DNA of 64,000 bases from Coprinopsis marcescibilis (taxonomy: Eukaryota > Basidiomycota > Agaricomycetes > Agaricales > Psathyrellaceae). This document shows positions 43,091-56,747 of the stretch, one piece after another (the stretch's first letter is position 1; each line of letters starts with the position of its first letter). The position numbers and the translations under genes were made by a program. A model generated the notes under the pieces. It was not told where the DNA came from. It did no database searches and worked only from the letters and a program-made list of their open reading frames with translations. The stretch lies in the NCBI GenBank assembly GCA_004369085.1, contig ML210164.1, forward strand, positions 87,675-151,674, read 5' to 3'.

Positions 43091-43698
43091 TTTCTCATCC
43101 TCACGCATTATCCCGATCGACTTAGATGGCCCTGTTACTCATATCTATAAAGATACCCCCTCGATCAGTTTGTACTTGCTTGCACTTCCTAAAGTGTCTA
43201 TTCACTTATCGTGTTTGGACGGTGTCTGGACTCTGAAATATGCCATGTATGAATATGTTGCAGACTTGCTGGCGCTGTTGCGAACTACGATCAAGCCCTT
43301 CCTCATGCATGTCAAGCTATCACCTTCGTCTGGGAACCAAGTCAGCTTTGCCCTTTAGCCATTTATTAAAATGATGAAAGTCCAGTTGTCGAAACTGGAC
43401 CGGTCGTAGACGCGGAAATTTTTGACCTGTCATACGCGTACACGGATCTGTATTCGCTAACTTTGATGGTTGGTCGCCGTAGCGCAGCAAGGCGTTTCTT
43501 GTACAAATATATAGGTACAACATGAATGCAATAGTTTGTTCAGCGTACGCAGACGAAAGCGAGTTGAGATGGTAAAAGTACAATAGACAAATGACGGCAA
43601 TAACAGCAATGGACAGTACACGGAATAAAAATGAGAATGAAAAATCTAGATTTAAAATCGTAGCAGTCGACTTCGAAGAGAAAGAATGCTGTGTTTCT
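43091..43698. other. Convergent intergenic region
   Basis: About 600 bp between the 3' ends of the NmrA-like and PPS1-like genes. No coding evidence, no repeat. Confidence 0.55.
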
Positions 43699-46600
43699 TC
43701 AGCGCAGATATTTTTCGTTCAAAGCATGCACTTCCTTCGCAAGGTACGGCCAGGAAAGGGTGCGCGAAAGCTCTTTTCGAAGGCGAATCTCCTCGGCCTG
43801 CCTCTGCTTCATGGCCTCCTCATGCTCTAGTTCCTCGGGGTCGTACCAATGGAGGAGTCGACGTTGGTCCCTGACACCGGCACGCTCCTTAGCAAGCTTG
43901 ACTTCCCATCCACAGAGGTTGTACATGAGTCGCATGTTGGGTTGAATGAGGACTGACAACCGTCGAGAACGAACAATCAAGTATGCATCTACGAGAGGGA
44001 GCGATAGGTGCTTCATGACATACGCGATCTGCACAAAGATCAGTAAACATGCATCTTAAACAACAAAAACAAGAGAAGTGTAGAGGGTCAAGTAGCCAAC
44101 GTCATGCCAGGCGAAACGCCAAGAAGCGGAGGCAAAATGACCATCAACTATGGAGAATGGCACGTATCACAAGGCACATAGACACGGACGCCCGGCTACA
44201 TCCGGGCCCATTGCCCAATCAAGGCACCGAAATTTTAACATGTCCCATCGCCCAAAAATCTTTCGTACCCCCCAACACAAAATGCCCGACACTCACCGTA
44301 ACTGTCGCACTCCGGCTCACGCCCACTCGACAATGCACTAATACTTGTCCGCCTTCCGCTCTGGCCTTATCGATCCAATCGCAAATCGGCTCGAGCTGAG
44401 GTTCCAGCGTATCGATCCCATCATCGCAGACACCCTGAATATCCAGCACTTTGATTCGTCCTTCACGCTCTTCGGTCCAGAGAGAACCATGTCCTTGATG
44501 GGCGTTCGGGTTCTTGTATTGGCCTACAGCAACGACTCCCAATCAGAGACCCGCATTTGAACAACTCCTTGACCCAACACTCACGGGGTACACCACAGTT
44601 GGCGTTGCCTGAATTCATACTTGAATGGCCATTCATATGGAACGGCGGTGGTAGCAAAGCACATTCTCCAACGCTAACAACATGTGTGATGCCCAATGCG
44701 TGCAACATATACACATTCGAGGCATGGTTCCTGCATTATGTCTCGGTTAGTAAATTTTATTTTTGTACTAGGGGCATGAATACTCACAAGTTTCCCAGAT
44801 ACAAAAAGGGCAACACTCGACTTGGGAAGCTACCATCAAATCTAGGATCGTTGAACCAACTCTGATGGTCCCCTCCGAAGAAGCTAGGAAGCCATGGACT
44901 GGTGTTTGCGCGAGGTCGACCGACAGTTGTTTGGGGTTTGGTGCCAGTAGCACTCGAGATCGTGGCGGAATGTCGGACTCTTGTTGGAACTGGTTGAGTA
45001 GAAACATTGGGGATGGTGTTAGGAGATGATGGTTGTGCAAGTGGAGGATGCTGTGAGAAAGTAGGAGTGGTGGGAGCGGTTGATGGGTGGCCGACATTGG
45101 CCAGTTCTTCAGCATGACCAGGAGGATAATGCAACCCCGGGCCAGCCATAGAACTGGAGGCTTCGCTCTGGACAGTTGGCTTCGGTGGTGCTGGTAGCTT
45201 GGCGGCCACCGAAGGGCTGATGCCAGGAACCTGCGCAAACGACACACTCTTTGCGGCCGGGCGGCCAGTTTTACGACGCTCTCCAGTGCTCGAACCACCC
45301 TCCGAAGTCGTTTGCGAAAGGAGTGGAGAAGCAGGAGAGGGAGAGGACTGTGAATTCGACCCAGACGACGCAGCAAATCCAAGTCCCTTGAAGAACGAAG
45401 CACCCAATCCACGTTTCCCATTCCCATTCCCAACGGCTGGAACACTATCCCGTTCCCGCTCATTGCGCTCCCTCTCTGCCCTCTCGCGCTCTCTTGCAGC
45501 GAGCTGCATCTCCCTCAACTCTCGTTGACGTTCCAGCTCCCTCTGCCTCTCACGTTCACGTTCCCGTTCTTCTCGGACCCGACTCTCTACTCGGCGAAGC
45601 AAGGCAATATCGTTCTGGTACACGAAGAAAGAGCGCCGTTTCGCAACCTACCAAACGAACCATAGAAATTAGCATCGGCTGGAAAAACAAAGGGGAGAAA
45701 GTGAACAAACCTGCAAGTCCAAATACGCCTCCGGCAATGTCAACCCCTTGATACTCATCAAAAGGCACAACGACAGCAAGGAAGATTCGGTATACCCGTC
45801 CGCACTGTATATCAAAATCTTCAACGGACGGGAGGGTCCCAGTCTCTTGGGTTGCGGCGGAGGTTGGTACTGAGGGTACTGATGATATGACGAAGAGTGC
45901 TGGTGGTAAGCCTGGCCAGGGTTAAACGGCGACGATTGCTGCTGTTGATAGAACGTGCTGCTGCTTATGGGCGCAGGAGTTGTGTTTGAGCGAGTTCTGT
46001 TCTGAGACAGCGCAGGAGGAGGTGGGGACGGTGGTAGTGCAGCAGACGGAGGAGGGGTAGGCGGAGGATTGCTAGCAGCATATCCACCAAAAACGCTAGG
46101 CAGGATGGAAGCAACCGAGGTCGTCCAACGCCGTACACCATTGGCATTGCTACTTCCATTACCCGACCCCTCTTCCTCCACAATATCCACCTGCTCCTTT
46201 GGCGGCGGCACGACCTCAACCTCAATATCAACCTGCACATCCCCTGTCGGCCTTATCCACCGCTCCAAAAACCTGATTACAGGCATCAAATGTGCAAGCG
46301 TAGTCTGAGAGTTCGGCGGCGAACTCGGGAAGGGCAGATGTATAATGGCGTTGGCGTGCGGTGGGGGACGCGGAGGGATCTGGATGGTCCTCGTCCTGGT
46401 CCTTGAACCTGGACTTCCCCTTTCCATGGGGTCCGCCTCAAGCTCTGGGTCCAGGCCATCTCTCATATTCCTCACCTCCTTCTTCAACACCCGCTCTCTC
46501 CATACACGTTCCAGCGTAACCAGATGCTCTTCAGCAGCTCGAAGATGCCCGGCCGTCGGGAAGGGTGCTTGCTCGTGACACTCGACACAAATGTCGTATC

Positions 46601-49499
46601 CAAATCCTTTGGCGGGGTCGTTGGTCGCAAAATGGTTGAATGGGTCATCCAGTGCCAGATTCTCGATATCATCCGAATTCAAATGGCTCCTCGCACTTTC
46701 GTTGGATTCAGCAGTCAGCGGTTCTGGGAGGAAGGGAACGTCCCCAGAGTTTCCGAGGAAGATCTGGCCCACATGTGGCTCGTAGAAAGTGGCAGGGGAC
46801 GAAATGTCTATGGCTGGGTTGGGATGGTTGAAGGAAATTTCAGGGGAAGTGAGCGAAGGAGAGGAAGGTGGGACGGATTGATAGGAGTAGTGGGATGCAC
46901 GAGGAATCAAGTTGGGGAGATGCTGAAGATGAGGTTGGGTTGTCGACGGTGAATGTGAGGTCGACAACGGCGAATCAGATATGCCCTTGAAGCTGGATTT
47001 GGTCGGGGTGTTATTGGAGGAAGGGGAGGGCGAGAATAGGCTGATTATCTCTGAGGATTTCGTCAAATCTCGCATCTCTTCGCGCTCCCGCAAAGCAAAG
47101 TCAACGGTATTAGGAAGATGTTTCTCCGCGTCCTTGACCTCGACAACTTGCTCTTTGGTCGAAGCTTCAGGAACAGGCTCAGCCATGTCAACATCCTCGT
47201 TCTTCTCAACAACACCTTCAAGGTCAATATCGATATCTCCAACCACCAACTCCATGTCGCCATTTGACTCTCCTGTGGTGGGGCTACAATCCATCTGCAC
47301 CCCATTTTCTTTGGAAACCGAACCATCACTAGCGGTCGTATGCGCTCCATCCTTCCCGACAGCCGTTGTCAGACCACCATCCTTCTTCTCAGGCTTTTCA
47401 ACACCCGGAACCCCACTACCACAACTATGGACCATTAAATGCCCAATCCTCTTCCGCATCTCCTCCTCATTCGCATCGAGTACAAACACGTTATAGTCCA
47501 TCATCTCCTCGTCCACGCACTGGAGCAAATACCTCTCAGCAGCGTCGAGCAAACGCGTTTCAAGGTCATCTTCATCCTCCTCCTCCTCGTCATCCTCTTC
47601 GTCGACTGGAGGCGAAGAAATGCTCCCCGCCTCCATGCTCTCGGCGGTGATGTGGTGGTGCTGGACTTTGACAACGTGCTTGTCCCCTTCGCGCTTGGTC
47701 TTGTAGGTGTGGGATTGGGCGTGGACTTGTGTGTACACAATACCCTTCAGAGCCGTGATGCGTTCCTCCCGTTTCCGTTGGATGGCCTCCCGGAACCGTT
47801 GAGCCAACGACAGCGCATTGGCCGTCACGCCCTTTGGCGAATACACAACCACATCAGATAGGGTCGCATATATCGGCTGATGAGAAAAATCAATAAACAA
47901 GAACACAAACAAATGCGAAGAAAAGTTGAACTGACAACTTGAATCCCAAAATTCCTAAGCGATATCCCATCAGGTATTCGACTCGGCACGAATTCCCAAA
48001 CAACCTCCTTCTTATAATTCCTGAGCTCTTGCATGCCCTCTTCTGGACTTGAAGGGACCTCCGCACCAGGGGAAGGGACGATGACCTTGCGCTTCCTCAA
48101 CAGCTCCTTTGGCCTGAACGTGCATGTCAACAAGGGCGGGGCAGCCGGGTCCGTCGTCGACTTGCCCATCGGCCGTCGCTGTTTCTTGACCTTGAGTTTA
48201 GCAGGCTTATCCGACACAGCTGCCGGCTTTCTCGCTTGATGAGATTGGCCCGCCTGATCAACGGCAGCCGCCAAACTAGCAGCAGTCGCTTCATGAAGTT
48301 CGATCACCTGTGGATGGCCATATGTTTCAGAGCCGTGGTTGGGACTCTCGCGGTCGGGTGAAGCAGACACACTAGTTGCGGCTGTGCCGGTGGTCGGCGT
48401 CCTCGTGGTGGCAGTGAACACTGAATCAGGTTCTGATCCACTAGATAAGGAGGTGGATACGGAAGCGGATATACCAGCAGAGGTATCGAGGGACGGCAGG
48501 GCGGAGAATGCAGAGTTGTGTGTGTGGTGATGATGCGGCATGATGACGGGGTGCATGTACGGCATCGCATCCATCTCGTCCTTGGTCAAGGGCTTTTCCA
48601 AAACCGAAGAATCTTCGATGATAGGAGACCCGAGCCCACGGTCGTCGTCCTGCTGCACGATGGAAGCAGACGCGACGCTAAGGAAATCGCCGCTGTCCTC
48701 CTCCTCCAGCTCGTCGTCGTCGAATGACTCTGAGTCGGAGCTTAGCGAGTCGTCAAAGTCGTCGTCGCTGCTTGTCGACATTACGCTGTCATCGTTATCG
48801 TCAAGCGATAGGCCTTCCACCTGTGCGGCGGTCAAGGCAGGGTCTTCTTCGGTCAACGGTTTGCGCCTGATGATGTTCAATGCGATTTTGTCATCCTTCA
48901 AGTCGTCTTCGCATACTACCCAGACAAGTCCGCGGTATTGCGGGACCTTTGGGCGTAGGAGTTGATGGGTAGTGGTACTACTCTGGTTATTCGTGGGTGG
49001 GGCGAACGGGGAAGTATTGAGATCCTGGCGGGTGCGTAGACCATGAGCAAGGCTGAACCAAGGACAACCAGTCGTTACTTACAACCTTCTTGACGTCCTG
49101 CACGACGTTGGGCACAGTCACGTTTACAACATGGTGACTCCCGCTCATAGTACTTTTACTAGTACCCCCACCATCCCCCGCTGCCGCATTGACCACAACG
49201 TTAGCGTTGGCAAAGAACGTGTTTTGAGCATCATTGTCGCCCTCCAAGCCGTGCAGGAAGGGGAAGAGAACGTGATCCGGGGGATGTGAGACGAGATGGT
49301 CGAGATGGAAGGATGCAAATAGATCTGGGGAAAGCATGCGCACGGGGTTACCCCGTCCCTTGCTTTGCAAACGGCCTGGGCCATTAATGTCGGGCAAAGA
49401 GTCTACATTCGGTGTAGGAAGTTTAGGAGCGACGGCGCTCGGTAGTGCCACTGGTAAGGTGTCCAAAAGGCTGGATGGGTACTCCAGGCCGTGTGCCAT
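43699..49499 (-). CDS. PPS1: PPS1-like dual-specificity protein phosphatase
   Basis: Predicted 1743 residues from seven exons: 49499-49083, 49024-47939, 47876-45711, 45647-44788, 44730-44585, 44523-44297, 44028-43699, phases consistent throughout. N-terminal and middle parts contain long disordered Ser/Asp/Glu/Pro-rich tracts between conserved blocks (YRGLVWVVCEDDLKDDKIAL, WEFVPSRIPDGISLRNFGIQ, PIYATLSDVVVYSPKG, YNVFVLDANEEEMRKRIGHL). A conserved segment RPLKILIYSADGYTES followed by LCLLMSIKGLTLPEAYLDLQ precedes the phosphatase domain. The domain has PSRVLPFLYLGNLNHASN, the P-loop VLVHCRVGVSRSAT (Cys about 1621) and a C-terminal MKHLSLPLVDAYLIVRSRR. This order matches yeast PPS1, a DSP linked to S-phase control. 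A coiled, Arg/Glu-rich segment with ERERERERQRELER precedes the domain. Length is well above yeast PPS1 because of the disordered inserts. Confidence 0.88.
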
Positions 49500-52400
49500 A
49501 TTGACCCTTCGGTATCAAGATTCAGATTGAGAAAATATGATGTTCGTCGTTGGAAGTGTGATATGAACGGCGTTGGAGAAAGGAAGATAAACGGTTTAAG
49601 ACTACATTTCGATACCTGGTTAGCTCCAACAACCGTGAATAGATATCGTACTCACCAGCTCGGTTTGTGGGCGAAGGTGTTCGTGACGTTTGATGTAACC
49701 TCGGGAAGACCCTTTACTCGTATCTGGTTCAGTTCGTATTCCCTTCGTTTGTTCGTGGATAGGTATGGGCGCGGACGTCGTAGACGATGTTAGACTTGTT
49801 CTTCCACTTCTTCGTTGAATAGTCGCCCTCGCCGTCGTTGTCGTCGTTGTCAAGGTGTGTCGTAAACAGATATCGTGACAGTCAGACTCCAACAGCTCGC
49901 GCGTTCAACAGGCTGATTGGTGTCCAGGTATAGTAGGACCTCGGACCCTTTGGCTCCAGAATCTGGTCTCCAATTTCTATCACTGTGTAGCGAAGAGTCT
50001 GTCAAGATGCTGCAATGCTGCGTCGACCGTCCACGTTTCGCGGTTCTGGACGAGTTTGAAAGCTAAGGTCGACAATGAGCGCAATGGTGGTTGCGGCGAC
50101 GATGTGAGTAAGGTTGTGGAGACGGAGCAAGGCGTGCGGACGGAAGCTGAACTGAATTAGGTGGGGTCTCTTCCCTCTCAACAAGGGTCGTTAGTGGACC
50201 CTTACATGTTTGTAAGCTGCCCATTCCTTTTTTCACCCTCGATTTCAATTCAAAATCTATTCACATCATCCTATCAATCCTAGCTTCCCTCTGGATCCTT
50301 CGAGCCCTCTCAATGCCCCCAACTGGTAACCGTTGTTCCACCGGTCACTCATAATATCGACACTATACATGCACAATGCGCCGACATTTTCAAGGGGCCC
50401 GAGCACCGCGACAAACAAGTCTCGGCGTCCTTGGACCCTTTTAACAGAGATCTTGATCGGCCTTAAGCGATCTTATCACTCAGAACATATCACAATATCG
50501 CCTCGTGTGGAACCCATTTGTATCAGTTGACCAGCCCATCCGTTATAGGCTATCGGTCAACCAGTTCTAGTGGACGCAAGGTGGCAGCCGAGTCTGCGGT
50601 TCTACCAAGGATCCCAAGGCCAGAGCAAATTTCAGGAAGATGAAGCTGCACTAACGCTGTAGGTTTTCAAGCGCCAAAATACCGCTTATAACCCGTCTGC
50701 GAATCCATTAAGAAGGTGATTGATAACATTTGCTGTGCGGTGTCAACCAAGCTTCATCTATTCACGAGGCAGCAGTTTGGACATCAGTTGACCTACAGGA
50801 ACGTCCCATATTCCAAAGGCTTTGAGCCCATCCGGCGCTCCAACGTTGTCAAGTCGCTTGACAAGCGCGTTAATGACTAGCAACGACTGACGAAACGGCG
50901 ACAGGAATGGAAGTCTGTCACTGGATAACTTTCTCGCCTCGCCATTGCGTCTTCGCCCTGATGACAAGCTGATTCGTTAACCCTTTCGAAACCCACCCAC
51001 AACCAGCTGACTACCCGACCTTCCAAAAGGACACCAAAATGTATCGTAAACCCCTGCCTCGTGGCGGGTATGCCTACTCAATCCGGGAAGCAACCTCATC
51101 GGTTATGAAACCTGTGCTTGTTCCCCCACATCGCGGTGGAGAAAGGCGTCCTTGACTCCTTGGAGTATCTAAGAAGACAATTAGCCTGAACAAGGTAGTC
51201 ATATCGTCATCGTCCCTAATCTTCCATTTCCTTCTGAAGCTTTACTCGTTTATCTGATGCGCCTCACTTACCTTGCCCGTTCCCCAGGTCTGCACCAACA
51301 TTGGTAGGTTATGCCTCTCTAACCCACCGGTTTCACCGATGAAACGTCTTGAGGCGTCTGATAAAGTTATTCGTGTCTTATCGGGGTAAAACCTGCCGTA
51401 GGCAACATCAGAAATCCGAAAAAGAGGTCATAACGTACGTCTTCCCCTTCAATAATCGCTTCCCTCCCACTACATGCACCGAATATTTAATTTCAGACCC
51501 TCGGTACCTGATCGTAGCACCCGCCCACAGAGATAAGAAGAAGGCTATCCCGACATAACCTCTCCGTAGTCGCGGAGACTTCATTGTTCTTCGAGCTAGC
51601 GACCTCGTTGCGTAAATCGCAAAGGTCAGCGGGCTATCTTCTGTGTAAAGAACCACATTTTGTAACTTCCTCAAACCCTGCAAGCTCCTTCCGGCCCATT
51701 AATCCCGAGGCCACGAAGAGCGCGGTGGTTGACATGTACACGACCAGCAAGATCTCAGAGGGGATACCCCTGTACTCCATCCCTGCCTTGCCTGCCTCCT
51801 TATATCTTCCACAATCAATACCGCTGAATCTTCTGAGACTGCGTATCTCGTCGATCTCGCTTAACACCGCAGAACGGCTAACTGCAACCTTCCGGTAGGT
51901 CAACAGATCAGCCGACGCTATTACCTAGGGATAAAAACAAACATTAAGAAGCCAATTCAACTGGGTCCACACAGGGCATCTGCCATGGCCAAAAATAAAC
52001 GCCCAAATACACTGGCACGGGACAGTGGATGGCTGATGGTCATTTGTGAATACGCCATAATGTCACAATGCCCACACAACGCGATCATAGAATCTGGATG
52101 CGGTACTAGGCGGTAGGTAATCAGGGTGTTCCTCTGATTCTCTACTTATCTATCGACACAGAATTGGTTGTTTATCTATGTTGGTAAGAACCAAGTCATC
52201 GTATTAACCTTTGTCTGCCCTACCGCACTCGTAATGGCTGTCACTGCGCTCTTACGGAATCCAGGCCAGAAACGCTGTCTGTGTCTGTCTGTCTGATTAT
52301 GCATCTACTATATTATGCATCCACTATTTGCCTGTCTATGTCTGACTGTCCCGTCTGATCTTCGCTGTCCAGCTGGCCTTCAGATCTAGGTCATTCTCTC

Positions 52401-53670
52401 GCCTTGCACTTCGGATATCTCAGTGCTGAGTAATGGGCATTGAGTCACCTTCCAAATTCGCCCCCAAGTTTCTTCCTTCTGTCCATGACTAGAAACGCAC
52501 CCGGGCATTATCAAACAACCTTTACATCCACTCCACCGGTTCAAGCAGGCCTGTCCTAACCCAACTTGGTGACCATCATCAAGCTCCCGAACTCGTCACA
52601 CGCAATGGCACAAGTATCACCCGCCACCCTTTCCGCCGCACTACATACATAAATAGTACGAAACGTTCAGCAGCCCTTAATAATGTAAGGGATGGTGCTG
52701 TTCCTATAGGGTAGAGGTAGAGAATCGAGATAGATAGTCTGTCCCTTAGATTTTATCTGACTATGCATGAATCGTTCCAATGTGGATCACATACGGATAG
52801 GGGTTATACAGGCCCCTATTCGTAGCCCAATCAAAGATGCTGTTGACTACCAGTCCCAACTTACTTTGACGGTGACGATGTGAGGCGGCGGCGGGAGAAG
52901 AAGACGGCATATATCGAACTTGAATTCGAACGATGGATGCATAGAATGGGGAGAATCGCAGGTGATTCCTATCCCACGACAAACCTTAGATCTCTCTTTC
53001 AAGCCGGCTTCTTGGCTTCGACTTCCTGATACTGAGAACGCATTTCTAACTGCCCAGGGTTCACAGCGTAGAGAGGAGTCCCGCCGCCGCTGCCGAGTGC
53101 CAGGATTTATAACTGGCGTGGAGACTGCTGCCGAGACGCATTACATATATTCGGCGCGTCAGAGTGGAGCATACAGCTCATATGCAAGCCTCTACAGTGC
53201 GATAAGGCCTAGGGGGCTAGATAGATCGCTCGTGTTTCGCAAATTACCGTGGCGCTTCTAAGATGACTATCACCCCCATGACCCCGCCGTCAGTAAGCAT
53301 GATTTGGGCGAGTATCGAGATGCTTGACCGATCACACTACCTTTGGCTGGGGTACATCATCCTCATCTCTCTGTCAATAATAGGGTCACTCTGAGAGAGC
53401 GAGTCCAAGGTAAGATAGGGTTAAAAAGTATGAATGCCTCTAGCAGCTGGTATCGAGAGATACATGACATCGATATGAAGCAGGACACTTCCTTGCTACT
53501 ACATGCAAATAATTATATGACAGAACCCTCGACACTATAATACTGTCACAGAGGTCAACTTATCTTCCAACAAGAGACACTCCTGAAGATTATCTACCTA
53601 CTGTAAGCTCCGTATGTCGTCGATGGAAAACCCCAGAGTAGCACTACCGACAGCGAAAAGTACATCAGTC
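49500..53670. other. Gene-poor region, no gene recognised
   Basis: About 4.2 kb. The first few hundred bases are the PPS1-like promoter side. The rest has only short frames on both strands with no splice-consistent continuation or motif. A TGTC-rich low-complexity patch lies near 52275-52370. No terminal repeats or transposase were found, but the texture resembles decayed repeat DNA. Confidence 0.45.
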
Positions 53671-53771
53671 TGGGCAAGGCCTGAGGGTCCAGCAGACTGC
53701 ATACACAGCACCAAGGGCGGTTGTCCTAATTATTCGCATCGACGCGCACATCGAGCAAGTTTGGCGAGAAG
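53671..53771 (+). pseudogene. Relic of exon 1 of the DUF2235-WD40 gene
   Basis: About 100 bases align with 19808-19911, the end of exon 1: TGGGCAAGGCCT, then a CACCAAGG-CGGT block, then CATCGACG-CAC-TCGA-CAAGTTTGGCGAGAAGGT including the splice donor. Substitutions and a small deletion break the frame (IICIDGTSNKFGEK becomes unreadable). No later exons follow, so this is an isolated fragment 34 kb from its likely parent. Confidence 0.8.
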
Positions 53772-54240
53772 GTAGGTACTCGGAAATAGGCGCTCGACGC
53801 ATGTCGTACCCATGTAGCTCACTTCTGACTTCTTTGGAACGCTCCATCTTTCCAGGGCTCGAACCAGCCAGTCCTTTCTTTAAAGAAAGTTTTGAGAACT
53901 TCACAAGTAGCTGGACAAAGGTCGTGAGGAATTTAGAGATGTTGACTACAAATGTTTCTCACTTTCTCCATAGTTTGGTCACTTATAGGGCTGTAACACA
54001 GTACACGGTGCAGCAACAGACGGACAACCGGTCATTGCCGAAAACGGCATCATAATTGATCTGCTGCCGACTTGCAGAATCATTGCATTTTACTGTAGTT
54101 CAGCGATAATCAGACGGACAAAAGGGCCTTTGTATCTCTTTGTATGGCTCGGACCGTATTGAAGAAGTAGTAAAATGGAGGGTCATTTACTCCTCGTCTG
54201 CCGCCGTTGCGTAACGCTCATTCATGGTATAGTAGTAGTC

Positions 54241-54582
54241 TTAGTAGTAGTCGAAGTAATAGTAGCGATGGTAGTGAGCATTATTGCAGTCCTCTTCGTC
54301 ATCGGACGAGTTCGGAGATTGGTATCCATAGTCCCCATTCGAATCGTAGTCGGAACTCTCAAAAGCTTCTTCTATTTCGTCATCCTCCTGGAGCTGGTCG
54401 TACTCGAAGTCCCCACCCGCAGCATTGCTCGAGTGTGCACGCTCAGATATATCCCCATCATCGCCGTGACCCTGCTTTCCGGTCTGTGAGCAACCAAAAC
54501 TATGTGCAGAAGGAAATCCCTCGAGACTCACTAAAACAGGATTTTTGGCTTGAGAAGCGGTCGGCTTATTCGAAGTCAACAT
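54241..54582 (-). CDS. Candidate small acidic protein, two exons
   Basis: Exons 54582-54532 and 54483-54241 are joined by a 48-nt GT-AG intron (GTGAGT...CTCACAG), phase 0, giving 97 residues. The product is basic at the start and then strongly acidic (ISERAHSSNAAGGDFEYDQL, DDEIEEAFESSDYDSNGDY), ending in a Tyr-rich stretch encoded by a TAG/TAC trinucleotide run. No family recognised. The clean intron argues for a gene; the repeat-like tail and isolation argue for caution. Confidence 0.35.
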   Translation of the reverse strand: MLTSNKPTASQAKNPVLVSLEGFPSAHSFGCSQTGKQGHGDDGDISERAHSSNAAGGDFEYDQLQEDDEIEEAFESSDYDSNGDYGYQSPNSSDDEEDCNNAHYHRYYYFDYY

Positions 54583-54600
54583 ACTCTTCTTTCTACACAA

Positions 54601-56747
54601 AAATCAAGAGGGGTGTTGTGAGCGTTGTAGACCAAGCAGCCAGCTCAATTTTATGTTTCAGAAATAAATAGACCGGGAGAGACACTTTGAACGACACTGG
54701 CAGATTGTGACTTTATAGTAGAAGCCTGGGTGTGGAAAGACAAAGGCTTTAAATACGATGTGGCCCACTGCGGCATGCATTATTGTGGTTGTCAATCGGC
54801 GAATCCTCAACATTTCCGAATAAGTCTATCCTAGGGTGGCCGTGCCACGCTATCAGCCACACCTCCATTCCAGGAGCATTCTTTCAGATTTTACCATATT
54901 ACTCAATGGCTCTTTGTGCTGAAGGCTCTTCGCGCTTGCCACTGATGCTCAAGAACTCTTGGCGGACACGTGTATGGTTATATAGTATAGCCCGAAAAGT
55001 ATCTGAGTTTTAACGCGCTTACTTGTAGCTTAAGTCTTCTACTCAGTGCTGTTATTAAACGAAGCTTGTAGGATACTGAGGGAACCAATGTTATAATCAT
55101 AAGCTAGAGAGCCGTGGGCACCTCTGATGCCCTAGCAGGAGAATTCCGGCAAGCAGAGGGCTTCAGGATAACGAGTGCTAAACAATATTCGGGCGCTTGT
55201 TTCTGTAAAATCGCCGTGTCTATGCGTTGGCTCAACGAGAGATATTTTGACTCGTTAGCTACGTCCGTAGTTAATTACTGACCCCAGTCTGCCTAATACT
55301 AATTATCATAACCAAAACCTAGCGAACCCTAAGCCCGCCTCCAACATCGGGCCGCGCACGACTGGAAGCTCGCAACGCTGCGCGCTTACACGAGTGCGCT
55401 ATTCCTTTCTCAAGTACGCTCTTTTGCGCCAAGTGCACTTTGTCTTTCTCAAGTGCACTCTTTTGCGTCAAGTGCGCTCTTTTTCTGCATGCTATCCCCC
55501 CTCTCTTGAACCCGCAAGCAAGTTGAGTCAGCACAAACCGCTCCTAAAACAGAGTCCGGTACGGTTAAGCAAACAAGTCTGACTGAAAGTATGTACTGAC
55601 TTACATCTAGATCGTTGCGTGAGGCTCCGCTATCCAGGGGGTATTTCGGTATGGAGCGGCGGCCCGCTCCTGGAATTAGAAAAGTCATCAGAGAAAACTA
55701 AAGAGCTTGTCGAAGGCGAAAGATGAGTGAATGTTTTGGAAGTTTCCTACCAGTCTTCAACGACATTTTTATACCCTGCCTGTAAATTCCCAGCACAAAG
55801 GGAGGCGCCCTACTTGACTCAGAGACACTGTGCTCTATCTCTGCTCGAGTGCTAGAGTCTGAGCGGAAATGTAAGAAAATTAGAAGTCAGGACTCGAGAA
55901 ATACAACTTTCTTTGAGGTGACAGCGACTGCGTCCATGAGTTATTGACCCGAAAGACTTGTGATAGGTGCCAGCCCCACTGAGGCATTCATAACTCAACA
56001 AGCACCAAGTATACATCGGCCCGATCAAACAACTCGAAGGGACCAGAGTGGCGAGCGAGATTTGATTTCTTGTGCTTTATTATCATCTCTGCGATGAAGT
56101 TAAACATTTGAGCACAGTTCTCAACAGTCAAGCGCAGCAAATTCTGAAATCTACGGCTTACAGGTGCCAGTAATATTAATGAGTAAGGTAAAGCGTAACC
56201 GTGAACATCGAAAACAAGCGGAAACGACACCCAATGGACCACCGAGTTGAGCCACTTCCTTGGCCGAGTGTTACAAGCTCAAAGAAATATCCTTCTTTCA
56301 CCGATTACGACGCCAGAGCGTCTATAATAACCATCCGAGCTCCCTAAATTGGATCACATACTGGATTTCTGATGTCCTTTGCCTGCCCCGCTGTCTTCGG
56401 CACAATTGTAGCTTGAAAGTAACCAGCTTAAGCTTGGCCACTCGATGGTTTGATGCGATGTTCAGAGTCTTTCAGGATCCAAAGCGACCCGGAAGACTAC
56501 TTCAATGGTACCAACTTGACCATCAACGGAGATGCACCCAGCTTGCAGTGCTTAAGTATAACCTGTTGTTAGATATAAGATGTCGATGCTGTGCAGATTC
56601 TGAGGATCGGTACGATGGTCACGGACAGTCTACATACCATGAGGTGCAAGAAGAAACGAGACTTGTATCATGGACAAGATCTCCTTAATTATATTCTGGG
56701 CCGAAGTATCTGTAGCCAACTTTGAAGAACCAATGCTACCCCAAGAG
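54601..56747. other. Gene-poor region
   Basis: No confident gene. One frame around 56470-56560 in the plus strand (DPEDYFNGTNLTINGDAPSL, with two N-glycosylation sites and a TTTCAG acceptor before it) could be an orphan exon of a secreted protein. A 39-bp tandem repeat is listed separately. Confidence 0.4.
55404..55495. repeat. 39-bp tandem repeat, two full copies plus a partial
   Basis: TTTCTCAAGTRCRCTCTTTT followed by GCGYCAAGTGCRCTY recurs with a 39-base period (first copy from about 55406, second from about 55445), then a partial unit. Each unit itself contains two related CAAGTGCRCTC half-units. On the minus strand it would encode a repeating H-L-A/T-Q-K-S-V/A-L-E-K motif. Confidence 0.7.

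Noticed and set aside
51890..51930. CTATTACCTAGGGATAA-like stretch resembling a ribosomal or homing-endonuclease site
   Set aside because: Only a short chance match; the flanks show no rRNA or intron structure.
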